From Chloroflexota bacterium (GTDB lineage: Bacteria > Chloroflexota > Anaerolineae > UBA4142 > SHND01): 64,000 bases of DNA. Positions within the stretch are counted from its first letter, which is position 1. Each line of letters starts with the position of its first letter. The DNA lies in contig SHND01000031.1 of the NCBI GenBank assembly GCA_004295045.1, positions 1 to 64,000 on the forward strand, given 5' to 3'. Of this stretch, positions 1 to 7,680 are shown piece by piece. The notes under the pieces are model-generated. The model did not search any database. It was not told the origin of the DNA and was given only the letters and a program-made list of their open reading frames with translations. A program made the translations under genes and the position numbers.

Positions 1-36
1 ATTGTGCCTCCTGTGAGAAAGCACACTGTAGCAAAC

Positions 37-114
37 GCACACGATGTCCTGAGTATATTCGGTTGTTAAGATGCACACGATGTCGTGAGCACGCAAGCGC
101 ACACGATGTCCTGA
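37..114. repeat. Three direct copies of a 16-base motif upstream of eutB
   Basis: The motif GCACACGATGTCCTGA occurs at 37-52 and 99-114, with a one-base variant (C to G) at 73-88. The core CACGA-TG-TCGTG of the middle copy is nearly palindromic. The copies are 36 and 26 bases apart and end about 60 bases before eutB, so they could be operator sites for a regulator of the eut genes. They could equally be part of a dispersed repeat cut by the window edge. No promoter hexamers are obvious between them. Confidence 0.5.
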
Positions 115-123
115 TTATTGAGA

Positions 124-176
124 GGTAGCAAGTAGGAAGGAATTTTCCTACTACTTGCTACCTGCTACCTACTACC
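124..176 (+). repeat. Heptad-repeat hairpin before eutB
   Basis: The left arm GGTAGCAAGTAG (124-135) pairs perfectly with CTACTTGCTACC (151-162). The right side continues as 7-base units CTACTTG, CTACCTG, CTACCTA, CTACC, ending exactly at the eutB ATG. No Shine-Dalgarno is visible in front of eutB. Confidence 0.75.
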
Positions 177-1547
177 ATGCTCTTACGCTGCAAACTTTTC
201 GGCAAAACGTACGAGTTCCGCGACCTGCGCGAACTCATGGGCAAGGCGAACGAAGACAAATCAGGCGACCATCTCGCGGGCGTCGCCGCGTCGTCGGCGA
301 TTGAACGCGTCGCGGCGAAATATGTCTTGTCCGAAGTGCCGCTGTGGGCGTTGTACGAAATTCCTGTCGCGCCGTACGAGCAAGATGAAGTGACACGCGT
401 CATCATGGACGCGGTTGACCAAAACGCGTACGCGCAAATCAAAACGTGGACCGTTGGACAACTGCGCGAATGGATTCTCGACAACAAGACGACGAACGAC
501 GACATCAAGAAAATTCAAAACGGCTTGACGAGCGAGATGATTGCGGCGGTGGCAAAATTGATGTCGAACATGGATCTCGTTCTCGCCGCGTCAAAAATCC
601 GCGTCGTCACGCACGCCAACAATACGATGGGCGAAATGGGACGGCTCGCCTCGCGCAATCAGCCGAATCATCCTACCGACGACCCCGACGGCATTCGCGC
701 GGAAATTTACGAAGGACTCTCGTACGGTTCGGGCGATTCCGTCATCGGCATCAATCCGGTGGATGATTCACTAGCCAGCGTCCAACGCTTGTTGGATATG
801 AGTTATAAAGTCATTCAAGATTGGAAAATTCCCACGCAGAATTGCGTCCTCGCGCACGTGACAACGCAAATGGAAGCGATGAAGCGTGGTTCGCCCGCCG
901 GACTTGTCTTTCAATCACTCGCCGGTTCGCAAAAAGGCAACGAGTCGTTCGGTATTTCTGTCGGCATGTTGGACGAAGCGTACGAGATAGCAAAAAAATA
1001 CGCGGTCGTGCCCGGGCCAAATTACATGTATTTTGAGACGGGCGAAGGCGCGGAACTTTCGGCGGACGCACATCACGGCTGGGACCAGTTGACGTTAGAA
1101 GTACGGTGCTACGGTTTGGCGAAACGTTACGCGCCGTTTCAGGTCAATTCCGTCGTCGGGTTCATTGGGCCCGAATATCTCTATGACGCGCGCCAAATCA
1201 CGCGCGCGGGCTTGGAAGACCACTTTTGCGCGAAACTGACCGGCATCTCGATGGGCTGCGACGCGTGTTATACGAATCACGCGCGCGCCGATCAAAACTC
1301 GCTCGAAAATCTTTCCATCCTTCTCGCCGCCGCGGGCTGCAACTATTTCATGGGCGTGCCGATGGGCGACGACCCGATGCTTTCGTATCAATCCAATTCC
1401 TTTCACGACGCGCCCTCGCTGCGCCAAATTTTGAAATTGCGTCCGCTGCCCGAATTTGAAAATTGGCTCGTCGAGATGGGGTTGTGGGATAAAGAAAAAT
1501 TATTGTTGACGGATAAAGCGGGCGACGCGACAATGTTTGTGCGATGA
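177..1547 (+). CDS. eutB: Ethanolamine ammonia-lyase large subunit
   Basis: The 456-residue product matches EutB over its full length (the family is about 453 residues). EutB is the catalytic TIM-barrel subunit of adenosylcobalamin-dependent ethanolamine ammonia-lyase, which converts ethanolamine to acetaldehyde and ammonia. Recognisable family segments include the N-terminal FRDLRELMGKANEDKSGD block, the GLSYGSGDSVIGINPV block, the ETGEGAELSADAHHG block and the CDACYTNHA block. The ATG directly follows a heptad-repeat hairpin. eutC starts three bases after the stop, so the two subunits are co-translated. The reactivase EutA and the adenosyltransferase EutT are not in the window. Confidence 0.97.
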   Translation: MLLRCKLFGKTYEFRDLRELMGKANEDKSGDHLAGVAASSAIERVAAKYVLSEVPLWALYEIPVAPYEQDEVTRVIMDAVDQNAYAQIKTWTVGQLREWILDNKTTNDDIKKIQNGLTSEMIAAVAKLMSNMDLVLAASKIRVVTHANNTMGEMGRLASRNQPNHPTDDPDGIRAEIYEGLSYGSGDSVIGINPVDDSLASVQRLLDMSYKVIQDWKIPTQNCVLAHVTTQMEAMKRGSPAGLVFQSLAGSQKGNESFGISVGMLDEAYEIAKKYAVVPGPNYMYFETGEGAELSADAHHGWDQLTLEVRCYGLAKRYAPFQVNSVVGFIGPEYLYDARQITRAGLEDHFCAKLTGISMGCDACYTNHARADQNSLENLSILLAAAGCNYFMGVPMGDDPMLSYQSNSFHDAPSLRQILKLRPLPEFENWLVEMGLWDKEKLLLTDKAGDATMFVR

Positions 1548-1550
1548 GAT

Positions 1551-2450
1551 ATGATTACTCAACAACAAATCGAATCCATCATTGACGCCGTCGTCGCCGA
1601 ATTGCAGCGACAGGGTCTCGTACGGAACGAACGCCCTTTCGTCCCATCTGGCGCGGGCGACCTGAACCTCGATCTCCCCGACATCACCGCGCTCGAATAT
1701 CGCACGCGCGCGTATGTGGAAAATGTTCGCAAGCCCGATGTGCTGCGCGCGCTCATGTCCACCACGCCATCGCGCATCGGCATCGGACACGCGGGTCCGC
1801 GCTATCGCAACATTCCGCAATTTATTTTTTTGGCGGACCACGCAGTCACGCAAGACGCGTTGTTCAAAGAAATTGATCCCGCGCTGTTACAGCAATTCAA
1901 TTTGTTCGAGGTGCAAACGCAAGCGTCGAATCGCCAAGAATATCTTTTGCGCCCCGACTTGGGCAGAAAACTTTCGGACACCGCGCGCAAAACATTGCAA
2001 GAAAAATGCGTGAAAAAGCCGGATGTGCAAATCTATGTTTCCGATGGTTTATCCGCCGCGGCGATTGAACACAACCTGCGCGATATTTTTCCCGTGATTC
2101 AACAGGGCTTGCAGCAAGCCGGATTGAAAATGGGCACGCCGTTCTATGTGAAATATGGGCGCGTCGGATTATTGAATGATGTGAATTCCATCGTGGACGC
2201 AAAGGTAGTCGTTACGCTGATTGGCGAACGCCCGGGACTCGGGCGCGCCGAAGCCGCGAGCGTGTACATGGGCTATCGCCCGCAGTCCGATTCAAACGAC
2301 GCCGACCGCGATGTGGTGTGCAATATTTTCAACGGCGGCACGAATCCGCTCGAAGCAGGCGCATACGTGGTAGAATATATCAAACGGATGTTGAAACATC
2401 AGGCGAGCGGGATAAAATTGAAATTGATTGAACAGGGGATTAGCAAATAG
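1551..2450 (+). CDS. eutC: Ethanolamine ammonia-lyase small subunit
   Basis: This 299-residue EutC has the usual length and contains the cobalamin-contacting core, with segments such as YVSDGLSAAAIE, GERPGLGRAEAAS and NGGTNPLEAGAYV. Residues 1-20 (ITQQQIESIIDAVVAELQRQ) form an amphipathic helix followed by a Pro/Gly linker, the standard layout of a BMC encapsulation peptide; EutC is known to carry one in enterics. It resembles the tails of the aldehyde dehydrogenase at 4386 and the RpiB at 55958. It acts as the EutB partner in the lumen of the compartment. The stop codon lies inside the left arm of a heptad hairpin. Confidence 0.96.
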   Translation: MITQQQIESIIDAVVAELQRQGLVRNERPFVPSGAGDLNLDLPDITALEYRTRAYVENVRKPDVLRALMSTTPSRIGIGHAGPRYRNIPQFIFLADHAVTQDALFKEIDPALLQQFNLFEVQTQASNRQEYLLRPDLGRKLSDTARKTLQEKCVKKPDVQIYVSDGLSAAAIEHNLRDIFPVIQQGLQQAGLKMGTPFYVKYGRVGLLNDVNSIVDAKVVVTLIGERPGLGRAEAASVYMGYRPQSDSNDADRDVVCNIFNGGTNPLEAGAYVVEYIKRMLKHQASGIKLKLIEQGISK

Positions 2451-2519
2451 CAGATAGCCGATGGCAGATTGTTCTTGCAATTTGCTATCCGCCATCTGCT
2501 ATCTGCCATCAGCCAACTG
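2443..2519 (+). repeat. Heptad-repeat hairpin between eutC and the next gene
   Basis: The left arm reads AGCAAAT-AGCAGAT-AGCCGAT-GGCAGAT and begins inside the last codons of eutC. The right arm reads TTTGCTA-TCCGCCA-TCTGCTA-TCTGCCA-TCAGCCA. Both have a 7-base period and are broadly complementary, with several alternative registers. Confidence 0.7.
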
Positions 2520-2521
2520 TT

Positions 2522-3583
2522 GTGGCATCTCTCACCGATTTCGGAACGATTTTCAAAACGCTGCGCGAAATTGATCTGCAAGCGATTGCGGACGAAGCGC
2601 AGCAGCAAACGTGGGTCGCGATTGTTGGAAATGAAACGAGCGGCGCGCGCGATCTCGCAACCGCGTTGTATCTCGCGCCGCGCCCACTGCCGCCCGATGA
2701 CGCGTGTTATTCAATGGCGGGACCTTTGCTCGTCAATGTCGAAAACGCGCAATTGACGGAACACGCCGACATTGTCATTTTTGTGTTGGGCGAACATCGT
2801 GAAGCAACGGAGCTCGAGCGCGTGGCATTTGAAAAATGGTTGGCGACAGGAAAAAAGATTGTTGTCATCTTTAACCAAGAGCCAACGGGTAATTCGCTGC
2901 TGCCCGTGCGCGAATGGATGGGCGCACGTGTATTGGAAGGGCAAGTGACCCACCGAGAGTTTTTGGAAAAACATTTTGTGCCGGCTGTCCTGCAACTCTT
3001 GCCCGAACGAAAACTTTCGCTCGCGCGCAATTTTCCGCTCTTTCGCATTCCCGTCGCGTTCGATTTGATCAACGAAATTTCGTTCGCCAACGCGACCTAT
3101 TCCTTCACCACAGGACTCGCGGAAATTGTTCCGGTGCTGAACATCCCCTTTAACGTTGCCGACATGGTGATTCTCACCAAAGCGCAAGCATTCATGGTGT
3201 ATCGGCTGGGTCTGATTTTTGGCTTGTCCGCGCGTTGGCAAGACCATCTCGCCGCGTTCGGTTCGACGATTGGTTTTGGATTTGTGTGGCGCACTATCGC
3301 GCGGCAATTGGTCGGGCTTATTCCCGGCTTGGGCGTCTTGCCGAAAACCGCGATCGCATATGCCGGCACATGGGCAATCGGACGCGGCGCGTTACAATGG
3401 TACGAAACGGGCGCAGAAGTGAAACGCGGCGACATTGACAAATTTTTCCGCGAAGCATTGGGGCGCGGCAAAACGATTGCTGCGTCGGTCGGAGATAAAG
3501 CGCCGAAAATTTCCGCACCCAAGCTGCCGTTTGGCAAGAAAAAACAAGAACCCTTGCAGTTGCCCGCCGAGACTGGTGAATAG
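2522..3583 (+). CDS. Degenerate GTPase-like protein with DUF697 membrane domain
   Basis: The 353-residue product starts at GTG. Residues about 25-170 have the layout of a small GTPase, but the motifs are broken: the P-loop position reads GNETSGAR with no GK[ST], and the NKxD position reads NQEP. Residues about 190-300 match the DUF697 (YcjF-like) pattern with hydrophobic stretches (VPVLNIPFNVADMVILTKAQ, LVGLIPGLGVLPKTAIAY), so the protein is probably membrane-associated. The tail is basic and Pro-rich. It sits between eutC and eutL, where enteric eut operons can carry the GTPase EutP. A structural or shell-assembly role is a guess; no catalytic GTPase activity is expected. Confidence 0.6.
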   Translation: MASLTDFGTIFKTLREIDLQAIADEAQQQTWVAIVGNETSGARDLATALYLAPRPLPPDDACYSMAGPLLVNVENAQLTEHADIVIFVLGEHREATELERVAFEKWLATGKKIVVIFNQEPTGNSLLPVREWMGARVLEGQVTHREFLEKHFVPAVLQLLPERKLSLARNFPLFRIPVAFDLINEISFANATYSFTTGLAEIVPVLNIPFNVADMVILTKAQAFMVYRLGLIFGLSARWQDHLAAFGSTIGFGFVWRTIARQLVGLIPGLGVLPKTAIAYAGTWAIGRGALQWYETGAEVKRGDIDKFFREALGRGKTIAASVGDKAPKISAPKLPFGKKKQEPLQLPAETGE

Positions 3584-3586
3584 AGA

Positions 3587-3657
3587 TTCCTCATTCTGTT
3601 TGGAATGATGCGATGAATATTTTCGTCTCTCTAATTTCCAGTCTCCAATCTCTAATT
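3587..3657 (+). repeat. Heptad-repeat tract before eutL
   Basis: The right half (about 3624-3657) reads as 7-base units GTCTCTC, TAATTTC, CAGTCTC, CAATCTC, TAATTC and runs into the eutL ATG. The left half is only weakly complementary, with one short stem TCATTC/GAATGA. This is a weaker member of the spacer family seen elsewhere. Confidence 0.5.
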
Positions 3658-3658
3658 C

Positions 3659-4315
3659 ATGGCTGTCCTCGATCCCATCAAAGCGAACGTTCTCGCTGTC
3701 CGCATCATTCCAAATGTGGACGCGGGCTTTGCCGAGAAAATGCAGCTGCGCGAGAACGAACGCAGCATCGGTTTTCTCACCGCCGATATTGACGACGCGA
3801 CCTACACGGCGATTGATGAAGCGACAAAACAAGCGGATGTGCGCGTCGCGTATGCAAAAAGTTTTTACGCGGGTTCTGGTCACGCGTCGGGTCCACTGTC
3901 AGGAGAAATCATTGCGATCCTCGCGGGTCCCGACCCTGCCGAGGTGCGCGCGGGATTGAACGCGGCGCTGACCTACATTCGCGACGAAGCATATTTTTAT
4001 TCCGCGAATGACAACAACACGATTGCGTTTTTTCCGCATCTCATTTCGCGCACAGGCAGCTATTTGAGTGAGGTTGCGAGTGTCCCGCTCGGAACGCCGA
4101 TGGCGTATCTCATCGCGCCGCCGCTCGAAGCAACCTTTGGCATTGACGCCGCGCTCAAAGCGGCGAACGTAACAATGCGCGTGTGGTTCAATCCGCCGAG
4201 CGAAACAAACTTTTCCGGCGCGTTATTGACCGGCGACCAAGCCGCGTGCCGCGCCGCATGCGCCGCGTTTCAAGATGCTGTGTTAGATGTGGCAAAGAAT
4301 CCGTTAAAATTTTGA
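3659..4315 (+). CDS. eutL: BMC trimeric shell protein EutL
   Basis: At 218 residues it matches the length of EutL (219 in E. coli), a tandem-BMC-domain shell protein that forms pseudohexameric trimers with a gated pore. Family segments visible include SGEIIAILAGPDPAEVRAGL, the acidic/aromatic YIRDEAYFYSANDNN stretch, and FPHLISRTGSYLSE followed by GTPMAYLIAPPLEA. It faces both lumen and cytosol in the shell. It is the third structural eut gene here, in the same orientation as eutBC and the aldehyde dehydrogenase. Confidence 0.93.
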   Translation: MAVLDPIKANVLAVRIIPNVDAGFAEKMQLRENERSIGFLTADIDDATYTAIDEATKQADVRVAYAKSFYAGSGHASGPLSGEIIAILAGPDPAEVRAGLNAALTYIRDEAYFYSANDNNTIAFFPHLISRTGSYLSEVASVPLGTPMAYLIAPPLEATFGIDAALKAANVTMRVWFNPPSETNFSGALLTGDQAACRAACAAFQDAVLDVAKNPLKF

Positions 4316-4378
4316 AAGTAGCAAGTAGTAGGTAGCAGGGAAAGTTCACTTGAAACCTGCTACTTGATACCTGCTGCA
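4316..4378 (+). repeat. Heptad-repeat hairpin between eutL and the aldehyde dehydrogenase gene
   Basis: The left arm is AGTAGCA-AGTAGTA-GGTAGCA-GGG. The right arm is CCTGCTA-CTTGATA-CCTGCTG. GTAGCAGG (4332-4339) pairs with CCTGCTAC (4356-4363). It uses the same heptamer class as the element at 124-176. Confidence 0.75.
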
Positions 4379-4385
4379 AGCAACT

Positions 4386-5843
4386 ATGCCCGAACTCGAC
4401 ACCGACCTTCTTTCGATTCAACAAGTACGCAACCTTGCCGTTGCCGCGCGCAACGCGCAGCGCGAATTTTTCCATTTCTCACAAGAGCAGGTGGACAGGG
4501 TTTGCGCGGCGATGGCGGACGCGGCGTATCGAGAATCCGCGCGGCTCGGACAAATGGCGACGGACGAAACCACCTACGGTGTCCCCGCCCACAAACGCGT
4601 CAAGAATGAATTTAGCAGCAAATTTTTGTGGGACTTTTTAAAAGACATCAAAACGGTTGGCGTGATTCGACGCGACGATGCCAAAAAAATTGTCGAAATC
4701 GGCTGGCCCGTCGGCGTGCTGGCAGGATTCACGCCTTCGACGAATCCAACGTCAACCGCGATGTTCAAAGTTCTCATCGCCGTCAAAGCGCGCAACGCGA
4801 TGATTATTTCGCCGCATCCGTCCGCCGTAAAATGCACGAGTGAAACGGTGCGAGTGATGGCAGAAGCGGGCGAACGCGCGGGCATGCCCAAGGGTTTGAT
4901 TGCGAGTTTGACGACAGTGACGATGCCCGCGCTGAATGAATTGATGAAGCATTGGGCGGTGAGCATGTTGATTGCGACGGGCGGCGAAGCGGTGGTGCGC
5001 GCGGCGCACAGTTCGGGCAAGCCCGCGATTGGCGTGGGACCCGGGAACGTTCCCGTGTATGTGGACCGCAGCGCGGACATTTTGCAAGCGGCTGATTTGA
5101 TTGTGAAATCGAAATCGTTCGATTGGTCAACGATTTGCGCGAGTGAACAATCGGTTGTCGCCGACACGCCGATTGCGGCACAACTGCAAGCGGAAATGGA
5201 AAAACGCGGCGCGTATTTTATGGACGACGCGCAAATTGCGACGATGAGCAAAATTATTCATCAACCGAACGGGTTGCCGAACCCCAAAGCGGTTGGCAAA
5301 TCGCCGCAAGCGCTTGCGCAAATGGCAGGCATCAGCGTTCCTTTCGACGCGCGCGTCTTGATGGCGCGTTTGAAAGGCGTGGGTCCCGAATATCCTCTAT
5401 CGCGCGAAAAATTGACGAGCGTGTTGGGTTGGTACATCGCGGACGGTTGGGAAAAGGGCTGCGAGCGCTGCATCGAGTTATTAAAATTCGGCGGCGACGG
5501 ACACACACTTTCGATTCACTGCCGCGATGAAAATATCATTATGGCGTTCGGTTTGGAAAAACCCGCGTTCCGCATCGTCGTCAACACGATGGCAACGCTC
5601 GGCGCGGTCGGTTTTACAACGAACCTCGATCCCTCCATGACGCTTGCAACGGGCGGTATCGGCGGCGGCGTGTTCAGCGAAAATATTTCGGTGAAACACG
5701 TTTTGAATATCAAACGCTTGGCGTGGGGCGTGCGCGATTGGAACCCTGACAGTAGCGAACGCTCACCGCAACGTTCCGAGAACGCGAGTGACGCGCAGAT
5801 TGAGGAGATTGTGCGGAAGGTGTTGGCGGAATTGAGGAGATAA
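4386..5843 (+). CDS. eutE: Acetaldehyde dehydrogenase (CoA-acylating), BMC-associated
   Basis: This 485-residue aldehyde dehydrogenase of the EutE/PduP class converts acetaldehyde, NAD+ and CoA to acetyl-CoA. The catalytic cysteine is at about residue 251 in DWSTICASEQSVV, and the cofactor-binding segments GFTPSTNPTST and GVGPGNVPVYVD are intact. The N-terminus lacks the encapsulation helix of enteric EutE. Instead, after an Arg/Ser/Pro linker, the C-terminus ends in SDAQIEEIVRKVLAELRR, a typical encapsulation peptide. C-terminal placement is known in several non-enteric BMC types. It would consume acetaldehyde made by EutBC and by the DeoC at 55042. Confidence 0.94.
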   Translation: MPELDTDLLSIQQVRNLAVAARNAQREFFHFSQEQVDRVCAAMADAAYRESARLGQMATDETTYGVPAHKRVKNEFSSKFLWDFLKDIKTVGVIRRDDAKKIVEIGWPVGVLAGFTPSTNPTSTAMFKVLIAVKARNAMIISPHPSAVKCTSETVRVMAEAGERAGMPKGLIASLTTVTMPALNELMKHWAVSMLIATGGEAVVRAAHSSGKPAIGVGPGNVPVYVDRSADILQAADLIVKSKSFDWSTICASEQSVVADTPIAAQLQAEMEKRGAYFMDDAQIATMSKIIHQPNGLPNPKAVGKSPQALAQMAGISVPFDARVLMARLKGVGPEYPLSREKLTSVLGWYIADGWEKGCERCIELLKFGGDGHTLSIHCRDENIIMAFGLEKPAFRIVVNTMATLGAVGFTTNLDPSMTLATGGIGGGVFSENISVKHVLNIKRLAWGVRDWNPDSSERSPQRSENASDAQIEEIVRKVLAELRR

Positions 5844-5847
5844 AAAG

Positions 5848-6099
5848 ATGGAACGACTTTTGACCTTACAAATCCCTGAAGAGATCTACAAACCCCTCGT
5901 GCAGACAGCCGAGCAAGAGGGTGTTGAACCTGAAACACTCGCTATCGAATGGCTCAGTGTCGGAATGCAACAGGTTCTGCATGATCCAATTGAAGATTTT
6001 ATTGGGGCATTTCCGTCGCAAGTTCCTGATTGGGTTGAAAAGCATGATCAATATGTCGGAGAATCCTTGTTCCAAGAGATGAAAAAAGCAATGGAGTAA
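5848..6099 (+). CDS. Small protein, probable antitoxin of the PIN-domain toxin
   Basis: The 83-residue protein begins ERLLTLQIPEEIYKPL, a strand-helix layout like ribbon-helix-helix or DUF2281-type antitoxins, and has an acidic C-terminal half. It ends six bases before the PIN gene, the usual antitoxin-toxin order. It lies four bases after the aldehyde dehydrogenase stop. Codon use is more AT-rich than that of the BMC genes on either side. The assignment rests mainly on its neighbour. Confidence 0.55.
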   Translation: MERLLTLQIPEEIYKPLVQTAEQEGVEPETLAIEWLSVGMQQVLHDPIEDFIGAFPSQVPDWVEKHDQYVGESLFQEMKKAME

Positions 6100-6105
6100 C
6101 TCTCT

Positions 6106-6522
6106 GTGATAGAGATATTTGTTGACACATCGGGCTGGGGTAATTTGATTGATCCTACACAACCTTATCATGGGATAGCATCAAGTATCTATCGAAGTGA
6201 ACGGCAAAAGGGTTCAAAATTCGTTACGACAAATTATATTATTGCCGAGCTCGTAGCACTAATGATCAGCCCATTGCGGATTCCCCGCCCCAAAGCGGTT
6301 TCATTTATTGAAGGTGTCAAGACTTCGCCATTCGTCGAAATTCTCAACATCCATGCCAAGTTGGACGAGGACGCATGGGATCTTTTCAGAAAGCATCAAG
6401 ACAAAGCGTGGAGTTTGGTGGATTGTGCTACGTTTGCCGTGATGAAGCAAAGAGGAATTACCTCTGCGTTGACGAGTGATCACCACTTTGAGCAAGCGGG
6501 ATTTGTTCGATTGCTCAAGTAA
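6106..6522 (+). CDS. PIN-domain ribonuclease, VapC-type toxin
   Basis: A 138-residue PIN domain starting at GTG. The expected acidic metal ligands are present: the Asp of EIFVDTSGW, the Glu in IIAELVAL, the Asp of SLVDCATFAVM and the Asp of TSDHHFEQAGF. VapC-like proteins cleave RNA (often tRNA) when their antitoxin is lost. The pair with the 83-residue protein upstream forms a likely toxin-antitoxin module placed in the middle of the BMC gene string. Its lower GC and different codon use suggest later insertion. Confidence 0.85.
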   Translation: MIEIFVDTSGWGNLIDPTQPYHGIASSIYRSERQKGSKFVTTNYIIAELVALMISPLRIPRPKAVSFIEGVKTSPFVEILNIHAKLDEDAWDLFRKHQDKAWSLVDCATFAVMKQRGITSALTSDHHFEQAGFVRLLK

Positions 6523-6687
6523 AAGTATATGCCTCGCCAAAAATCGCAAGCCAAACCCGCGCGTGCGGTGCGCGCGGTGAAACGTAAAACAAAATCGAAT
6601 GAAAGCGCGACGGTTGTTTCCGAGATGCCAAGCATCTCGACACCGCAAAGAACGCTCGCGCAAAATCTCTCGGAGGAGCGCAAGAAC

Positions 6688-7002
6688 ATGGCAGACCCCA
6701 ACATGATTGCCCTTGGGATGGTCGAAACCAAAGGGCTCGTCGGTTCGATTGAAGCAGCGGACGCAATGGTCAAAGCCGCGAACGTTGTTTTGATCGGGAG
6801 TGAATATATCGGCGGCGGCTTTGTCACCGTCATGGTGCGCGGCGATGTCGGCGCGGTGAAAGCGGCGACGGACGCAGGCGCGGCGGCGGCGAAACGCGTC
6901 GGCGAACTCGTGAGCGTGCACGTCATTCCGCGCCCGCACGAAAGCGTCGAGATGATACTCCCGCAAAATACCAAAGGCGCGGTCGGCGGACGCGGCGGCT
7001 AA
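6688..7002 (+). CDS. eutM: BMC-H hexameric shell protein
   Basis: The 104-residue form from ATG 6688 is a single BMC domain: [20 protein letters not shown], then [10 protein letters not shown], then [17 protein letters not shown], then [12 protein letters not shown]. It is a EutM/PduA-type protein that tiles the shell facets. The start is chosen from a strong Shine-Dalgarno, GGAGGAG at 6672-6678, nine bases upstream. The frame is open back to ATG 6529 without a ribosome site; that start would add a 53-residue Lys/Arg- and Ser-rich N-terminus, which would be unusual for BMC-H. The following 176 bases contain no gene that I can support. Confidence 0.93.
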   Translation: MADPNMIALGMVETKGLVGSIEAADAMVKAANVVLIGSEYIGGGFVTVMVRGDVGAVKAATDAGAAAAKRVGELVSVHVIPRPHESVEMILPQNTKGAVGGRGG

Positions 7003-7178
7003 AGAAGAATATAGCGTTTCCGTTTCACATCCCAGCCGCACAAATTGTGCATGAAACGTGCAGAGGCGCGGCGTAAAAATACGCTGCGCTTCTGAAACGC
7101 GTTTCGCATTTCCCTCGCGTGAACGGTGTGTTCGCTTACGAACAATTTGTTCGTCAACGAACGGACGCTGATACGTGA

Positions 7179-7643
7179 ATGAAACTCGCACTACCCGGTA
7201 ATTTCAAGGCGAAAGATGCGCCGCGCGTTCTAGACCAAGCGCGCCCAATACTTGACTTGCCACCCGACGCAAAGTTGTGCGTCGAGAACGTCACGACGAA
7301 CGCGCGCGGTACGCGCATTGATTTTTCGTACACACAGAGCGTCGCGTTGGACGATGATGATTTGCGCGAAGTGGCGGGGATCCGTGTGGATGTAAATGCG
7401 CACGGCGATTTGAAATTCAACGCGCAGGGCAATCTCGTATCGTACGATGTTGAACCCGCCGACCCGCGTCAGCTGCGTGCCATCGGAGATCATGTTTCCA
7501 AGTTAGTGGCGAATGGGCAGGTGTACGTTGCCAAGCGCGGGGAACAGGTGGACCCGGAACGATTACGACAACAAGGCAAGGCGTGGTACGTCGAAGAGGA
7601 CGCGCAAGGCAATAAGCGTCTCAAACGCGCGTGGATTTCTTGA
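7179..7643 (+). CDS. Unknown 154-residue protein sharing a domain with the downstream metalloprotease
   Basis: No family is recognised and no signal peptide or membrane segment is visible. Residues about 95-154 (LRAIGDHVSKLVANGQVY, then KAWYVEEDAQGNKRLKRAWIS) align with the last 70 residues of the protease at 7681 (VRAIRDHVEKLAEKKRIY, then PYFIAYDEQGNKILRRAYIS). The two genes are 37 bases apart on the same strand. It may be a stand-alone copy of the protease's accessory domain, perhaps a regulator or inhibitor. No clear ribosome-binding site precedes the ATG. Confidence 0.65.
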   Translation: MKLALPGNFKAKDAPRVLDQARPILDLPPDAKLCVENVTTNARGTRIDFSYTQSVALDDDDLREVAGIRVDVNAHGDLKFNAQGNLVSYDVEPADPRQLRAIGDHVSKLVANGQVYVAKRGEQVDPERLRQQGKAWYVEEDAQGNKRLKRAWIS

Positions 7644-7680
7644 GGAATGTCCATCTCGTCACTGCAAAGGAAAACCAAAT

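Noticed and set aside
37..114. CRISPR array
   Set aside because: Only three 16-base copies with unequal 20- and 10-base gaps and no cas genes.
1..176. Cobalamin riboswitch or EutV antitermination hairpins upstream of eutB
   Set aside because: No B12-box-like GCCACTG sequence and no paired AGCAANGRRGCUY-type hairpins; only the direct repeats and the heptad hairpin are visible.
4574..5251. 225-codon minus-strand open frame opposite the aldehyde dehydrogenase
   Set aside because: Shadow frame of a gene with clear catalytic motifs; no start signal and no family features.
7513..7680. Extended N-terminus of the metalloprotease from 7513
   Set aside because: It overlaps the 154-residue gene in another frame and gives a Lys/Arg-rich stretch without protein character; ATG 7681 has a ribosome-binding site.
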